Source: Mucilaginibacter gilvus
GTDB taxonomy: Bacteria > Bacteroidota > Bacteroidia > Sphingobacteriales > Sphingobacteriaceae
Length of the DNA stretch: 64,000 nt
Direction of reading: 5' to 3'
Assembly (NCBI RefSeq): GCF_004054195.1
Contig: NZ_SBIW01000002.1
Coordinates: 434,001 to 498,000, forward strand
This document shows positions 44,429 through 52,913 of this stretch, in pieces (positions within the stretch are counted from its first letter, which is position 1; the number at the start of each line of letters is the position of its first letter). The position numbers were made by a program, and so were the translations under genes. A model generated the notes under the pieces. It saw nothing but the letters and a program-made list of their open reading frames with translations. It was not told the origin of the DNA and searched no databases.

Positions 44429-44448
44429 ATTTTAACGTGTTTAACATC
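44384..44448. repeat. Perfect 22-bp inverted repeat across the higA stop codon
   Basis: Left arm 44384-44405 begins GATGTTAAACACGTTAAAA and right arm 44427-44448 ends TTTTAACGTGTTTAACATC; the arms are exactly complementary over 22 bases. The 21-base loop contains a second hairpin, GCAACCaaaGGTTGC. No T run follows, so it is not a classical terminator. It could protect the higBA message, stop transcription by another mechanism, or bind a protein. Confidence 0.85.
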
Positions 44449-44493
44449 TTAACTATTACATTTAGATTATTTTTACTTAAACACCCATTCACG

Positions 44494-45873
44494 ATGAAGA
44501 AATTCTTACTCCTCCTCTCTTTATTTTTTGCCGTTACCACGCTTAAAGCGCAAGATTCATTAATGATCCGCAAGCTGTATGATGAAGCTCTTGTAAACGG
44601 CGAATGCTACGAAAACCTGCGTTACCTGTGCAAAAAAATAGGCTCGCGTTTAAGCGGATCGGTTGGTGCAGAAAAATCTGTAGCGTGGAGTAAAAAACTC
44701 ATGGATACCTATGGCTTCGATAAGGTTTACCTGCAGGAAGTAATGGTCCCGCACTGGGTTCGCGGTGCTAAGGAGGAGGGCTTTATTATTGATGGTAAAA
44801 CCCGCATTAAGGTTCCTATCGCTGCGCTGGGCATGTCGGTTGGTACGCCTGCGGCCGGTATCACCGCCAACATTGTTGAGGTTAAAAGTCTTAAAGAGCT
44901 GGACGCGCTTGGCGAAAGCGTAATAAAAGGCAAGATCGTTTTCTTTAACGGCCCATTCGATCCCCGGTTTATCGAAACCGGACAGGGTTATGGTGCGGCG
45001 GGGATCCAACGCTTTGCAGGCCCATCGGCTGCTGCCAAATATGGTGCGGCTGGCGCGATTGTACGCTCCATTACCCCTGCGCTTGACGATTACCCACACA
45101 CCGGCGGTACCGTGTATGCAGAAGGCGGCCGAAAGATCCCCGCGGCGGCTATCTCTACCCTTGCGGCAAATAAGCTTAGCAACATGTTAAAACTGCGCAA
45201 GCTGCCCCTTATTAAATTCTACTTTAAACAAAGTTGCCAAACCCTCCCCGATGTAAAATCATACAACGTCATCGGCGAGGTCACCGGCAGCGAACACCCT
45301 AACAAATTCATTAGCGTAGGCGGGCACCTCGATTCGTGGGACCTGGCCGAGGGCGCGCATGACGATGGTACCGGCGTAATGCAATCGGTAGAGGTGCTGC
45401 GCATCTTCAAAAAAACCGGCTACAAACCAAAAAATTCGGTGCGCGCGGTATTCTTTATGAACGAGGAGAACGGGCACAAAGGCGGCCTTAAATACGCAGA
45501 AGTTGCCGCTCAAAACAAAGAGGAGCACATCGCAGCAATAGAAACAGACGAAGGTGGTTTCACCCCGCGCGGTTTCAGTTTCCAAGGCATACCTGCGGCA
45601 CAATTAAAAGCCATTAACGATAAATACAGCGCGCTGTTTGAACCCTACGAGGCCGACAGGCTGGTAGCAGGTGGCGGCGGTACAGATATCGGTCCGCTTA
45701 AAGAAACCATACCATCTATCGTGTTGATAGGTTTCCGCCCAGATTCGCAACGGTATTTTGATATCCATCACACGCCAAACGATGTTTTTGAGAACGTAAA
45801 CAAACGCGAGCTGGAACTGGGTGCAGGCGCTATAGCAGCCTTGGTTTATTTGATAGACCAGCACGGCTTATAA
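44494..45873 (+). CDS. Secreted M28 aminopeptidase with PA domain
   Basis: 459 residues from the ATG at 44494, where MKKFLLLLSLFFAVTTLKAQ is the signal peptide; the frame extends 29 residues upstream through the inverted repeat and was trimmed. A protease-associated domain (about 110-240: KIVFFNGPFDPRF, GAAGAIVRS) lies before the zinc peptidase core with the ligands His/Asp in VGGHLDSWDLAEGAHDDGTG, Glu-Glu in FMNEENGHKG, Asp in IETDEGGF and the late His in FDIHHTPND. It is probably a periplasmic or secreted di-zinc aminopeptidase. A terminator follows. Confidence 0.94.
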   Translation: MKKFLLLLSLFFAVTTLKAQDSLMIRKLYDEALVNGECYENLRYLCKKIGSRLSGSVGAEKSVAWSKKLMDTYGFDKVYLQEVMVPHWVRGAKEEGFIIDGKTRIKVPIAALGMSVGTPAAGITANIVEVKSLKELDALGESVIKGKIVFFNGPFDPRFIETGQGYGAAGIQRFAGPSAAAKYGAAGAIVRSITPALDDYPHTGGTVYAEGGRKIPAAAISTLAANKLSNMLKLRKLPLIKFYFKQSCQTLPDVKSYNVIGEVTGSEHPNKFISVGGHLDSWDLAEGAHDDGTGVMQSVEVLRIFKKTGYKPKNSVRAVFFMNEENGHKGGLKYAEVAAQNKEEHIAAIETDEGGFTPRGFSFQGIPAAQLKAINDKYSALFEPYEADRLVAGGGGTDIGPLKETIPSIVLIGFRPDSQRYFDIHHTPNDVFENVNKRELELGAGAIAALVYLIDQHGL

Positions 45874-45880
45874 AACAAAT

Positions 45881-45913
45881 AAAAAGAGGCGCCACATAAA
45901 GCGCCTCTTTTTT
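45881..45913 (+). terminator. Terminator after the M28 peptidase
   Basis: AAAAAGAGGCGC / GCGCCTCTTTTT stem of 12 bp, 8-base loop, T run. Confidence 0.9.
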
Positions 45914-46000
45914 GTTATAATAAAGCCACAAAACCCTTACCATTGCCATAATAAAAACACAGGTTTGTAAATTGCAGGCCTCAACACAAATACCTCATCA

Positions 46001-47290
46001 ATGCCCGAAGAAGATAGTACAAGCCCCCGGATAGAAACGTTTGCCGCATTACGATATAAGGATTTCAGATCTTATATCGGTATGCGTTTTTGCTTCACAT
46101 TTGCTTACCAGATGCAGGCCGTTATCATCGGCTTTTATATTTATCACCTCACTAAGGATCCTTTCGCCCTCGGGCTTGTTGGGCTTTGCGAGGCCATCCC
46201 TGCGGTTGGCATTGCCCTGTACGGTGGCTACATTGCCGATAAATCTGAAAAACGCAAAATGCTGCTGCTGATATTTATCGGGGTTTTCATCTCCTCATTG
46301 GTGATGTTTTTAATAACCCTGAAGGGTGCCGGTAATTACATCCACCAGAGCTGGGTGGTGCCCACCATTTATGTAATGATATTTTTTAACGGCGTTGCAC
46401 GTGCATTTTACGGCCCCGCTACGTTTGTTATTTACACCCAAAGTGTACCAAAAGAAATTTACACCAACGCCGCCACCTGGAGCAGCAGCACCTGGCAAAT
46501 TGCATCAATTTTAGGCCCCGCGGCAGGCGGGCTTATTTATGGGTTTCTGGGTATTTCGATCACCTTCGCGGTTATCCTTGTTTTCCTGGCCATATCGCTG
46601 GTGCTTATTTACCTCTTAAGATCATACCCGCCTATTTTTGTACCGAAGGAGAATATCTGGAAAAGCCTTTCGGAGGGGATAAAATTTGTATTCAACAGTA
46701 AAATGATGATAGGTGCCATGAGCCTCGATCTTTTCTCGGTGTTTTTTGGCGGAGCAGTAGCACTTCTTCCGGTTTTTGCCAACGAGATATTAAAGGTTGG
46801 TGCCGAGGGCCTGGGTATTATGCGCGCCACCACATCGCTTGGCGCAGTATTAACCATGTTGGCTATGGCCCGGTTTTCGCCTATGGGCAAGCCCTGGCGC
46901 AATTTGCTTATAGCGGTTACCGGCTTTGGCTTCTCCATCATTTGCTTTGGCTTATCGCGAAGTTTCTACTTATCGCTTATCTTTTTATTTACCGAAGGCG
47001 CTTTTGACAGTGTTAGCGTAATTATCCGTGGCACCATTATGCAGCTGCTAACACCCGATCATATGCGTGGCCGGGTATCGGCGGTAAACGCCATGTTCAT
47101 CGGCTCATCTAACGAAATAGGTGCCTTTGAATCGGGTACGGCAGCGCGGTTGCTGGGCACAATCCCCGCGGTATTATTTGGCGGCAGCATGACTTTGGCT
47201 ATCGTAACCATCACCTACCTCAAAACCAAAAGCCTCATACCGCTCTCGTTAAACCAGATCCAAACCCCCGAAGCGGTTGCCGAAAACTAA
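46001..47290 (+). CDS. MFS transporter, EntS/MFS_3-like
   Basis: 429 residues with about 11-12 transmembrane segments, an N-terminal cytoplasmic stretch (RIETFAALRYKDFRSYIGMRFCF) and the loop 2-3 motif GGYIADKSEKRKMLL. The overall pattern is that of the MFS_3 group, which includes the enterobactin exporter EntS and drug or metabolite exporters. The substrate is unknown. A 13-bp hairpin begins at the stop codon. It lies alone between terminators. Confidence 0.9.
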   Translation: MPEEDSTSPRIETFAALRYKDFRSYIGMRFCFTFAYQMQAVIIGFYIYHLTKDPFALGLVGLCEAIPAVGIALYGGYIADKSEKRKMLLLIFIGVFISSLVMFLITLKGAGNYIHQSWVVPTIYVMIFFNGVARAFYGPATFVIYTQSVPKEIYTNAATWSSSTWQIASILGPAAGGLIYGFLGISITFAVILVFLAISLVLIYLLRSYPPIFVPKENIWKSLSEGIKFVFNSKMMIGAMSLDLFSVFFGGAVALLPVFANEILKVGAEGLGIMRATTSLGAVLTMLAMARFSPMGKPWRNLLIAVTGFGFSIICFGLSRSFYLSLIFLFTEGAFDSVSVIIRGTIMQLLTPDHMRGRVSAVNAMFIGSSNEIGAFESGTAARLLGTIPAVLFGGSMTLAIVTITYLKTKSLIPLSLNQIQTPEAVAEN

Positions 47291-47328
47291 TTGCTTAAAC
47301 CAATACTTAATTAACGGTTTAAGCAATT
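47289..47328. repeat. 13-bp hairpin at the MFS stop codon
   Basis: AATTGCTTAAACC (47289-47301) and GGTTTAAGCAATT (47316-47328) pair perfectly around a 14-base AT-rich loop. The left arm begins within the stop codon. It lacks a T run and could be a 3' stabiliser, an unusual terminator or a protein-binding site. Confidence 0.7.
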
Positions 47329-47420
47329 ACTAAAATGGCCTGTTAATTAAAAATTGATTTAAATTTAACTTAGGGGCAGGTGTAAAATGCTTATATTTAG
47401 TAGCTCAACTGAACTGCACA

Positions 47421-49205
47421 TTGACCCCGAAATGTTTAAATAGATCACAAAGCGTTCTGCTGATATTGGCGTTATTTTTTGTCGCGCCTGTTTTATCCGG
47501 GTTCAAAGCCTCCGTTCAAAATAAACCTGACGCCTACAAGTTCGGCCTGTTCGTCTCCATCAAAAACTTGTCCGAAGATAAACGGGTTGAGGGCGCGCGC
47601 CTGATGTACAAAAACAATTGCCGTAATATGGCCGAGCGGGACGCCATGAAAAGCCTGGACGACCTTACCGTCATAGCAAAAGAAAAGGCCGACCTGCCAC
47701 TGGAGTGCGCCGTGTTTGATATGCGAGCCGATTACTATTCGGTAAACCGCAGGTACAACCCATTAAGCAACTTGTATTACGACAAAGCAATATCGTTTGC
47801 CGATGAGCACGCGTTGCCGCTCGAAACCGCCATATACATGCACCGCAAGGCGGTATACCTACTCATCTACAAACAAAACATTTCCGCCTGCCGGTACTTT
47901 TTGTTCTCGCAGGAAAAATTCCGCGAAATTGGTTTTGATAAAGTGCCGGATATGGGCTCCTATTTTTCTGAGCTCGCCGATTTTTACTACGCCATGGGCG
48001 ATTATGATAACGCCCGCGAAAACCTGAAACAGACCTTAAAATATCAGCAGCCGGCAACACGGGCGCGCATAAATACCTTAAACACTATTGGCTTAACTTA
48101 CCGTAGTACCCAGCAGTTTAAAACCGCCATGCGGTACTTTGATGAGGCCTTAAATATGGCCAAAACCATTCGCGACAGTGCCTGGGTAGGTATTACAACC
48201 GGCAACATTGGCTCGATATATTTTATGCGGGGGGAGTATAAAAAAGCGCTGCCGCTCATTCAAACAGATTATAAGGTATCGTTACAGTACAACCAAACCG
48301 TTAATGCCGTTACGGCACTGCTGCGCCTGGTAAAAATAAGCCTGGAGGCCGATAGCCTAAGCCAGGCATCTAAACAACTTTCCATAGCAGATGAATTGCT
48401 AAACCAGAGCCGCGAAGATGTGCTGAAGTACCGCGTAACGTACTACAAGCTGAAAGCATCGCTGTATGAAAAGCTTGGTAATATGACACAATCTAACCTG
48501 TTCAACAAAAAATACAGCGCCGCCAAGGATAGCCTCGAAAACCGCGACAACCTTGCTGCTATTGAAGGCGTACGCTTGCAATGGGAACTGGATAAAAGCA
48601 AGGCCCAGATAAATAAACTGAAGATAAACGCGGAAATTGGGGCATACAAACGCAACACCGTTATTATTGTACTATTGCTTTTAATGGTGATAAGTATACT
48701 CATTTATAAACGGCAGCGGCTAAAAACAAAAAAGGACCAGGAACTACTGGCATCAGAAAAATTACGGTTGGACGAAGAACTAAACAACGCCACGCTTGCC
48801 CTGCATGGCTATACCGAAAACCTGATGCAGAAGAACCTGCTGATAGAGGAGTTTAAAACCGAGGTGGAAAAACTGCAGCTAAAATTCAGCAGCGAAGGCG
48901 ATGCCCGCGAGCTGGATAATATGATGAAAGCCCACATTATGACGGATGAGAACTGGGGCGAATTTAAAAAGCTTTTTACCAAGGTACACCCCGCGTTTTT
49001 TTATCGCCTGCGCAATAAATACCCGCACCTTACCGGCACCGATACAAGACTGATGGCCCTTATAAAACTCAATTTAAACAACCGCGAAATGGCCGGTATG
49101 CTGGGTATTACTACCGATGGGATAAAGAAAGCCAAGCAACGCCTGCGTAAAAAAATGGAGCTGAAGGCCGGAGACGAAATTGAAGATATGGTTACAAAAC
49201 TTTAA
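47421..49205 (+). CDS. TPR - membrane helix - HTH regulator, TTG start
   Basis: 594 residues. The TTG at 47421 is taken because the signal-like segment QSVLLILALFFVAPVLSGF follows it and the first ATG would lose this segment. The extracytoplasmic part has about six TPR units (for example YFSELADFYYAMGDYDNARENLK), then a transmembrane helix (NTVIIVLLLLMVISILIY), a coiled coil and a C-terminal LuxR-like helix-turn-helix (LTGTDTRLMALIKLNLNNREMAGMLGITTDGIKKAKQRLRKK in outline). This build is a Bacteroidota class of one-piece membrane regulators that sense outside and bind DNA inside. The targets are unknown. Confidence 0.87.
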   Translation: MTPKCLNRSQSVLLILALFFVAPVLSGFKASVQNKPDAYKFGLFVSIKNLSEDKRVEGARLMYKNNCRNMAERDAMKSLDDLTVIAKEKADLPLECAVFDMRADYYSVNRRYNPLSNLYYDKAISFADEHALPLETAIYMHRKAVYLLIYKQNISACRYFLFSQEKFREIGFDKVPDMGSYFSELADFYYAMGDYDNARENLKQTLKYQQPATRARINTLNTIGLTYRSTQQFKTAMRYFDEALNMAKTIRDSAWVGITTGNIGSIYFMRGEYKKALPLIQTDYKVSLQYNQTVNAVTALLRLVKISLEADSLSQASKQLSIADELLNQSREDVLKYRVTYYKLKASLYEKLGNMTQSNLFNKKYSAAKDSLENRDNLAAIEGVRLQWELDKSKAQINKLKINAEIGAYKRNTVIIVLLLLMVISILIYKRQRLKTKKDQELLASEKLRLDEELNNATLALHGYTENLMQKNLLIEEFKTEVEKLQLKFSSEGDARELDNMMKAHIMTDENWGEFKKLFTKVHPAFFYRLRNKYPHLTGTDTRLMALIKLNLNNREMAGMLGITTDGIKKAKQRLRKKMELKAGDEIEDMVTKL

Positions 49206-49760
49206 GGCTGCTTATTTAGGAAAGCCCCATTTGTCCTGATTTTGTCCACCCCTAAAATTTTCTTTTAAATTATCATAACAGCATATTTGATATATTAATC
49301 AGCTAATTAATTTCACGCGGGAAACCGGTATTAATTAATTCAGCAGTAGATTAACTATAATGCAATAAAAGCTGTATATTTATTTTATAAACGCCCAACT
49401 CCCCGCCTGCATTTGCAGCATAACCAGTTAGAGACGCTTTAAATACAGTTTTGCAGATCGCTACCGCGATTACGCACAGCGCAGCAAAACATTAAAAACG
49501 GATTCCCTCCTCTTTTGGGAACGCATCGTTTTTAACGGCGAGCAGCAGGGCATCGGCCTTGCCTGATACATTCATCGCCATCTGCATCCATTTATTTTTT
49601 GTTGTATGCCAGGTGTTACAACAACATACTAAAGCAAGCTTGCTACCTGTAAAATAGTTCCATTTTTAGCTACCACGAGGCAATGCGGTACTACTAAACC
49701 CATTGCAAACCGTTGGTAACTGACGATAATAATTAAAGTTTAACGTTTACAACGACCCCT
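49206..49760. other. 555-bp spacer with no clear gene
   Basis: The left half is AT-rich with TTAATTAA-type stretches. From 49440 to 49566 a plus-strand frame reads KYSFADRYRDYAQRSKT, continues LLFWERIVFNGEQQGIGLA and ends at TGA 49564-49566; it looks protein-like but has no usable start codon and a TAG just upstream, so it is probably the remnant of a lost gene. The right end should hold the promoter of the zinc-ribbon gene. I see no RNA gene. Confidence 0.55.
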
Positions 49761-49952
49761 ATGGAAACAAACAACAACAAGATCAAATGCCCCAAGTGCA
49801 TTGTGGGCATCCTCAACCGAAGGGCCAAAAGGCCGTTTTGGATGAAAACATTATTTTTTTGGCTGCCCATAAAACGGTACGAATGCGGGAGCTGTTACCG
49901 GCGTTCTTACATATTCGGTTCTTACAACCAAAATGCGCCGCAGGGCACCTAA
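49761..49952 (+). CDS. 63-residue zinc-ribbon protein
   Basis: METNNNKIKCPKCIVGILNRR ... CGSCYRRSYIFG: two CxxC knuckles about 30 residues apart separated by a basic and hydrophobic stretch (KRPFWMKTLFFWLPIKRYE), consistent with a small zinc ribbon, perhaps membrane-associated. No family name is assigned. It ends one base before the stop of the convergent deacetylase gene. Confidence 0.7.
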   Translation: METNNNKIKCPKCIVGILNRRAKRPFWMKTLFFWLPIKRYECGSCYRRSYIFGSYNQNAPQGT

Positions 49953-49953
49953 A

Positions 49954-51294
49954 CTATTTACGCTTTAGGGGCACGAGTGTTAGCACCCCGGCATTTGGGT
50001 AAGCCTCATATAAAACGTATGGCCTGTTGTGGCCCGGCATCATTAAAGGTGTTAGTATGCGGGCTTTAGGTGCATAATTCCCTTGCGTTAATTGCACTTT
50101 TTTCCAATTGGCAGGCACGTAAGTTTTTAGTGTAAGCGGCAGGTTGTACATGCGCTTATCAAGAGAGTGCGTAAGTGTTACAGTAATGCGCCAACCTATG
50201 TCTTTTACGCTTACGCTGGCGCTTTGCCGCTCGCGCAGGTAACGCGCCGCATCGCCAAACGTGGCCACCCATAGTTTATCGTTGCTGGCTTTAATGTAGC
50301 TAAAGTACTCATCCAGTTGCTGGTGGGTTAATGCTTCCCAGCCAATGCCGTCAACACCGTGGAAGGTAAGCACCAGCCAGGTATTAGTTTTATTGGCGGT
50401 AGTATCAACCCAGGCTTTCATCATGGGCATGGGTGTTTTGGTTGTTGCCCCGCGCTGAAACTGGATGTATTCCTTATCGGTGCTGCCGGGCTCGCTGCGG
50501 TTGCCACGACTGATCTCTTTTAACCAGGGTTCGGGCATGCGGTTACGTAAGGCGGGGTAAACCTTGTATAGGTATTGCATCACCCGCTCATTCTCGGTGC
50601 CGAAAGGGCCTTCGGCAGAGAAGGTGTAGCGTTCGCCTAACTCTCTTAAAATATCCAAGCGGCTGCTTTTCATCTCGTAAAGCATATTGGCTTCGTCCAG
50701 CGCTGCCAGGCGGGGATGGGTAACCATGTGGCTGGCAAATTCGTGCCCCTGTTTGGCGTAGCCACGTATATCGGCCCAGGTGGTGCCGTGGGCGTCCATA
50801 TATTCGGTATTGTGCTGAATACCGGGCTTAAATTCGTTGTTACGTACTTTTTGGTATAGCTCATCCATCACCGCGTAAGCATCGGTTAGTTTCCCGGCAT
50901 CTACCAGCGAGCCCGCTTTATAATGATAATCCAGCGGGCCAACCAAACCCAGATAGCCTGCTGCCGAGGCGCGCTCATAAAAATTTTCCGCATTGGTTGG
51001 TATGGTGGCAGTTTCGGCAATAATGATGTTTACAGGCCGGCCAATAAATTTGCCCGGATACCTGGAGCCGGGTATTTGCCCTGTAATAATAAAGAAGGTA
51101 GCCTTAAGGTTTAGTCTATTAAGTACCGGCAGGGCCTGCTTAAATTGGTTAATGGAGCCATCATCAAAGGTGATAGAAACGGCGCCGCGCTTATCGTCCG
51201 GCCAGCGGGTGATCGTAGTTTCGCCCGGCGACTGGGCTTTCGCCTGGTACGCAAACAATATAAACGCGAAGGCAGATAACTTTAGATATTTCAT
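49954..51294 (-). CDS. Secreted polysaccharide deacetylase (NodB-type, CE4)
   Basis: 446 residues with signal peptide MKYLKLSAFAFILFAYQAKAQ. The NodB core shows motif 1 (AVSITFDDGSINQF, catalytic and metal Asp) and motif 2 (EFASHMVTHPRLAAL, metal His pair). The C-terminal part after residue 300 is a beta-rich domain (WLVLTFHGVDGIGW ... VKDIGWRITVTLTHSLDKRMY) often found in Bacteroidota CE4 proteins. It would remove acetyl groups from an extracellular glycan; which one is unknown. Confidence 0.9.
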   Translation of the reverse strand: MKYLKLSAFAFILFAYQAKAQSPGETTITRWPDDKRGAVSITFDDGSINQFKQALPVLNRLNLKATFFIITGQIPGSRYPGKFIGRPVNIIIAETATIPTNAENFYERASAAGYLGLVGPLDYHYKAGSLVDAGKLTDAYAVMDELYQKVRNNEFKPGIQHNTEYMDAHGTTWADIRGYAKQGHEFASHMVTHPRLAALDEANMLYEMKSSRLDILRELGERYTFSAEGPFGTENERVMQYLYKVYPALRNRMPEPWLKEISRGNRSEPGSTDKEYIQFQRGATTKTPMPMMKAWVDTTANKTNTWLVLTFHGVDGIGWEALTHQQLDEYFSYIKASNDKLWVATFGDAARYLRERQSASVSVKDIGWRITVTLTHSLDKRMYNLPLTLKTYVPANWKKVQLTQGNYAPKARILTPLMMPGHNRPYVLYEAYPNAGVLTLVPLKRK

Positions 51295-51407
51295 TTAAGG
51301 CTGATGATTAGCGGTTTATAAAAGCGAATATAAGACGAAAGCCGTAAGCAAAGCGCCAACCTTGGTAATTGTTACAAAAGCAGCATCAGTATTTTATTTG
51401 ATATTTT

Positions 51408-51450
51408 ATACCGTGTTTTCACCCTAAAAAAAAGGGTGAAAATCGGGTAC
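51408..51450. repeat. Hairpin in the spacer upstream of the deacetylase
   Basis: TTTTCACCC (51416-51424) and GGGTGAAAA (51434-51442) pair perfectly; outer bases TACCG/CGGGTA extend the stem imperfectly. It lies about 115 bases upstream of the deacetylase start and 110 bases before the next plus-strand gene. The remainder of 51295-51559 is AT-rich with no gene. Confidence 0.5.
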
Positions 51451-51559
51451 TTCTACGTATTTTTTATTTGACTGCGGCAACCTATCTTTATTGCGCCCCT
51501 AAACCTTATCACAATCAATAGATTCCCCAGCCTTAGCTTTCCGTGGTAACTAATTTAAA

Positions 51560-51856
51560 ATGATCATCCGTATTTTAATCGTCCTCATTTTACTTTTATC
51601 CGTTTTAAATATTGTTGGCCAACCGGCCCATACCGATCAGCTCAATCAGGCAGTACAACAAACACCCCCAAGCCTCAGTCCCATTGTCGAAATATTATCG
51701 GCACTCACCGTTTTATTACTCTGCCAAAATTACCTCAACAGGCAACTGAACAAAATTAAGACCTCGGCACTTAAAGCCAAACTAAATAGGCGGCTTTTCC
51801 ATCAACGGATAAATCCCGGCATGCCTCTTTACAGCAATTCTTTACAGCAGGGTTAA
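51560..51856 (+). CDS. Small membrane protein of unknown function
   Basis: 98 residues: an N-terminal hydrophobic segment (MIIRILIVLILLLSVLNIVG), a polar stretch, a second hydrophobic segment (IVEILSALTVLLLC) and a basic tail (NRQLNKIKTSALKAKLNRRL). The two helices and the positive tail suggest a bitopic or hairpin inner-membrane protein. No family recognised. It precedes the TetR operon but is separated from it by the operator region. Confidence 0.65.
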   Translation: MIIRILIVLILLLSVLNIVGQPAHTDQLNQAVQQTPPSLSPIVEILSALTVLLLCQNYLNRQLNKIKTSALKAKLNRRLFHQRINPGMPLYSNSLQQG

Positions 51857-51912
51857 TTCATCCCATCCTTCTTTTTTCTTACCTGTTAAAAAAATAAAAT
51901 ATATTTTATAAG

Positions 51913-51936
51913 TAAATGAATATTCATTTATATTTG
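51913..51936 (+). promoter_or_regulatory. TetR operator overlapping the -7 box
   Basis: TAAATGAATATTCATTTA (51913-51930) is a perfect 18-base palindrome. Its right end overlaps TATATTTG (51929-51936), a TAnnTTTG box, 19 bases before the tetR-family ATG. This is the expected layout for autorepression by the TetR protein it precedes. Confidence 0.8.
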
Positions 51937-51954
51937 TAGCGTATTAAACAAAAC

Positions 51955-52545
51955 ATGCGTACAAGAGATAATAGTAAAGAACAACTGGTAAAGCAAAAAG
52001 CCGTAGAGCTGATGGTAAAACATGGCATGGAAGGCTTTAGCATGAATAAACTGGCTAAAGAATGCCGGATATCTGTAGCTACGTTGTACATCTATTATAA
52101 AGACAGGGACGATTTGATAATGAACATAGCAGCTGAAGGCGGCACGCTTTTTAGCGATGCATTGATCAAAGATTTTGACCCGGATGCCTCGTTTGAAGCC
52201 GGGCTGCGCGTACAGTGGAGAAACCGTTACCAGTTTATGAAGGAGCACCCACAGCTTAACCTGTTTTTCGACCAGTTGCGGAGCTCCAGTTACCAGGAGA
52301 AGTTTCTCGCGGGTTTTCTGCAGGAATTTAAACAGATGATGGGCAAGTTTATGCATAACGTAATAGCGCGCGGCGAGATAGAAAAGATGCCTTTTGAAAC
52401 TTATTGGTCTATAGCCTTCTCGCCATTGTATGCGCTGGCCCGGTTTGATTACGAAGGGCAAAGCCTGGGCGGGATGCCTTTTAAATTAACCGATGAGGTA
52501 CTATGGAAAACCTTTGGCCTGGTGGTGAAGGGATTAAAAAAATAA
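51955..52545 (+). CDS. TetR/AcrR-family transcriptional repressor
   Basis: 196 residues with an N-terminal TetR helix-turn-helix (AVELMVKHGMEGFSMNKLAKECRISVATLYIYYKDRDDLI) and a helical ligand-binding domain rich in aromatic residues. It heads a three-gene unit with a small ferredoxin-fold protein and an MFS exporter, and has its own palindromic operator. It most likely represses the unit until the exported compound, or a related ligand, binds. Confidence 0.93.
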   Translation: MRTRDNSKEQLVKQKAVELMVKHGMEGFSMNKLAKECRISVATLYIYYKDRDDLIMNIAAEGGTLFSDALIKDFDPDASFEAGLRVQWRNRYQFMKEHPQLNLFFDQLRSSSYQEKFLAGFLQEFKQMMGKFMHNVIARGEIEKMPFETYWSIAFSPLYALARFDYEGQSLGGMPFKLTDEVLWKTFGLVVKGLKK

Positions 52546-52682
52546 AGCGGCGGCGTATCCAATATTCCGGGCTGATGATCGTCAACGATGATAGAGCCCC
52601 ATCGGATAAGCTGCCAAAAAAAGAAAAGTGATGTACTGTCCAATTATTTGCCCGGCAATAGTTATTAGATAAAGTTGATACC

Positions 52683-52907
52683 ATGGAGAATTTTAACCAC
52701 GTACTGCTATTTAAAACCAACATCAGCTGCGACGCCGATAAGGCTTTGGTATGTGCCATGCTGGGCGATAGGCCGGGGGTTGAAAAATGGAGCGTAGATA
52801 CCGAGGATGAAGACTGTGTACTGCGGATAGTATCGTACACCCTGCGCCACCAGGAAATAATTGAATTGATAAACTATCACGGCTACGAGTGCCGTGAACT
52901 AATATAA
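52683..52907 (+). CDS. 74-residue ferredoxin-fold protein, HMA-like without the metal motif
   Basis: The pattern of strands and helices (HVLLFKTNISC, ADKALVCAMLG, EKWSVDTEDEDCVLRIVS, HQEIIELINYHGYECREL) fits a beta-alpha-beta-beta-alpha-beta fold like heavy-metal-associated domains, but the CxxC metal site is absent. It is placed between tetR and the MFS gene, six bases before the latter. A role as a small adaptor or ligand carrier is possible; none is shown. Confidence 0.75.
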   Translation: MENFNHVLLFKTNISCDADKALVCAMLGDRPGVEKWSVDTEDEDCVLRIVSYTLRHQEIIELINYHGYECRELI

Positions 52908-52913
52908 ACCAAC

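Noticed and set aside
44384..44448. Integron attC-like site, because GTTAAAC and GTTTAAC lie in opposite arms next to a toxin-antitoxin module
   Set aside because: The core boxes are in the wrong order (GTTRRRY first, RYYYAAC last), the arms are perfectly paired without the extrahelical bases of attC, and the repeat overlaps the coding end.
49789..50002. A 71-codon frame overlapping the zinc-ribbon gene and the deacetylase end
   Set aside because: It is in another frame over a gene with a good CxxC pair and a better start; the composition is not protein-like.
52575..52631. An 18-codon ORF between tetR and the ferredoxin-fold gene
   Set aside because: Too short, no promoter or ribosome site of note, and no feature that sets it apart from chance.
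52683..52907. Calling the 74-residue protein a heavy-metal chaperone
   Set aside because: The fold pattern fits, but the CxxC metal-binding motif is missing.
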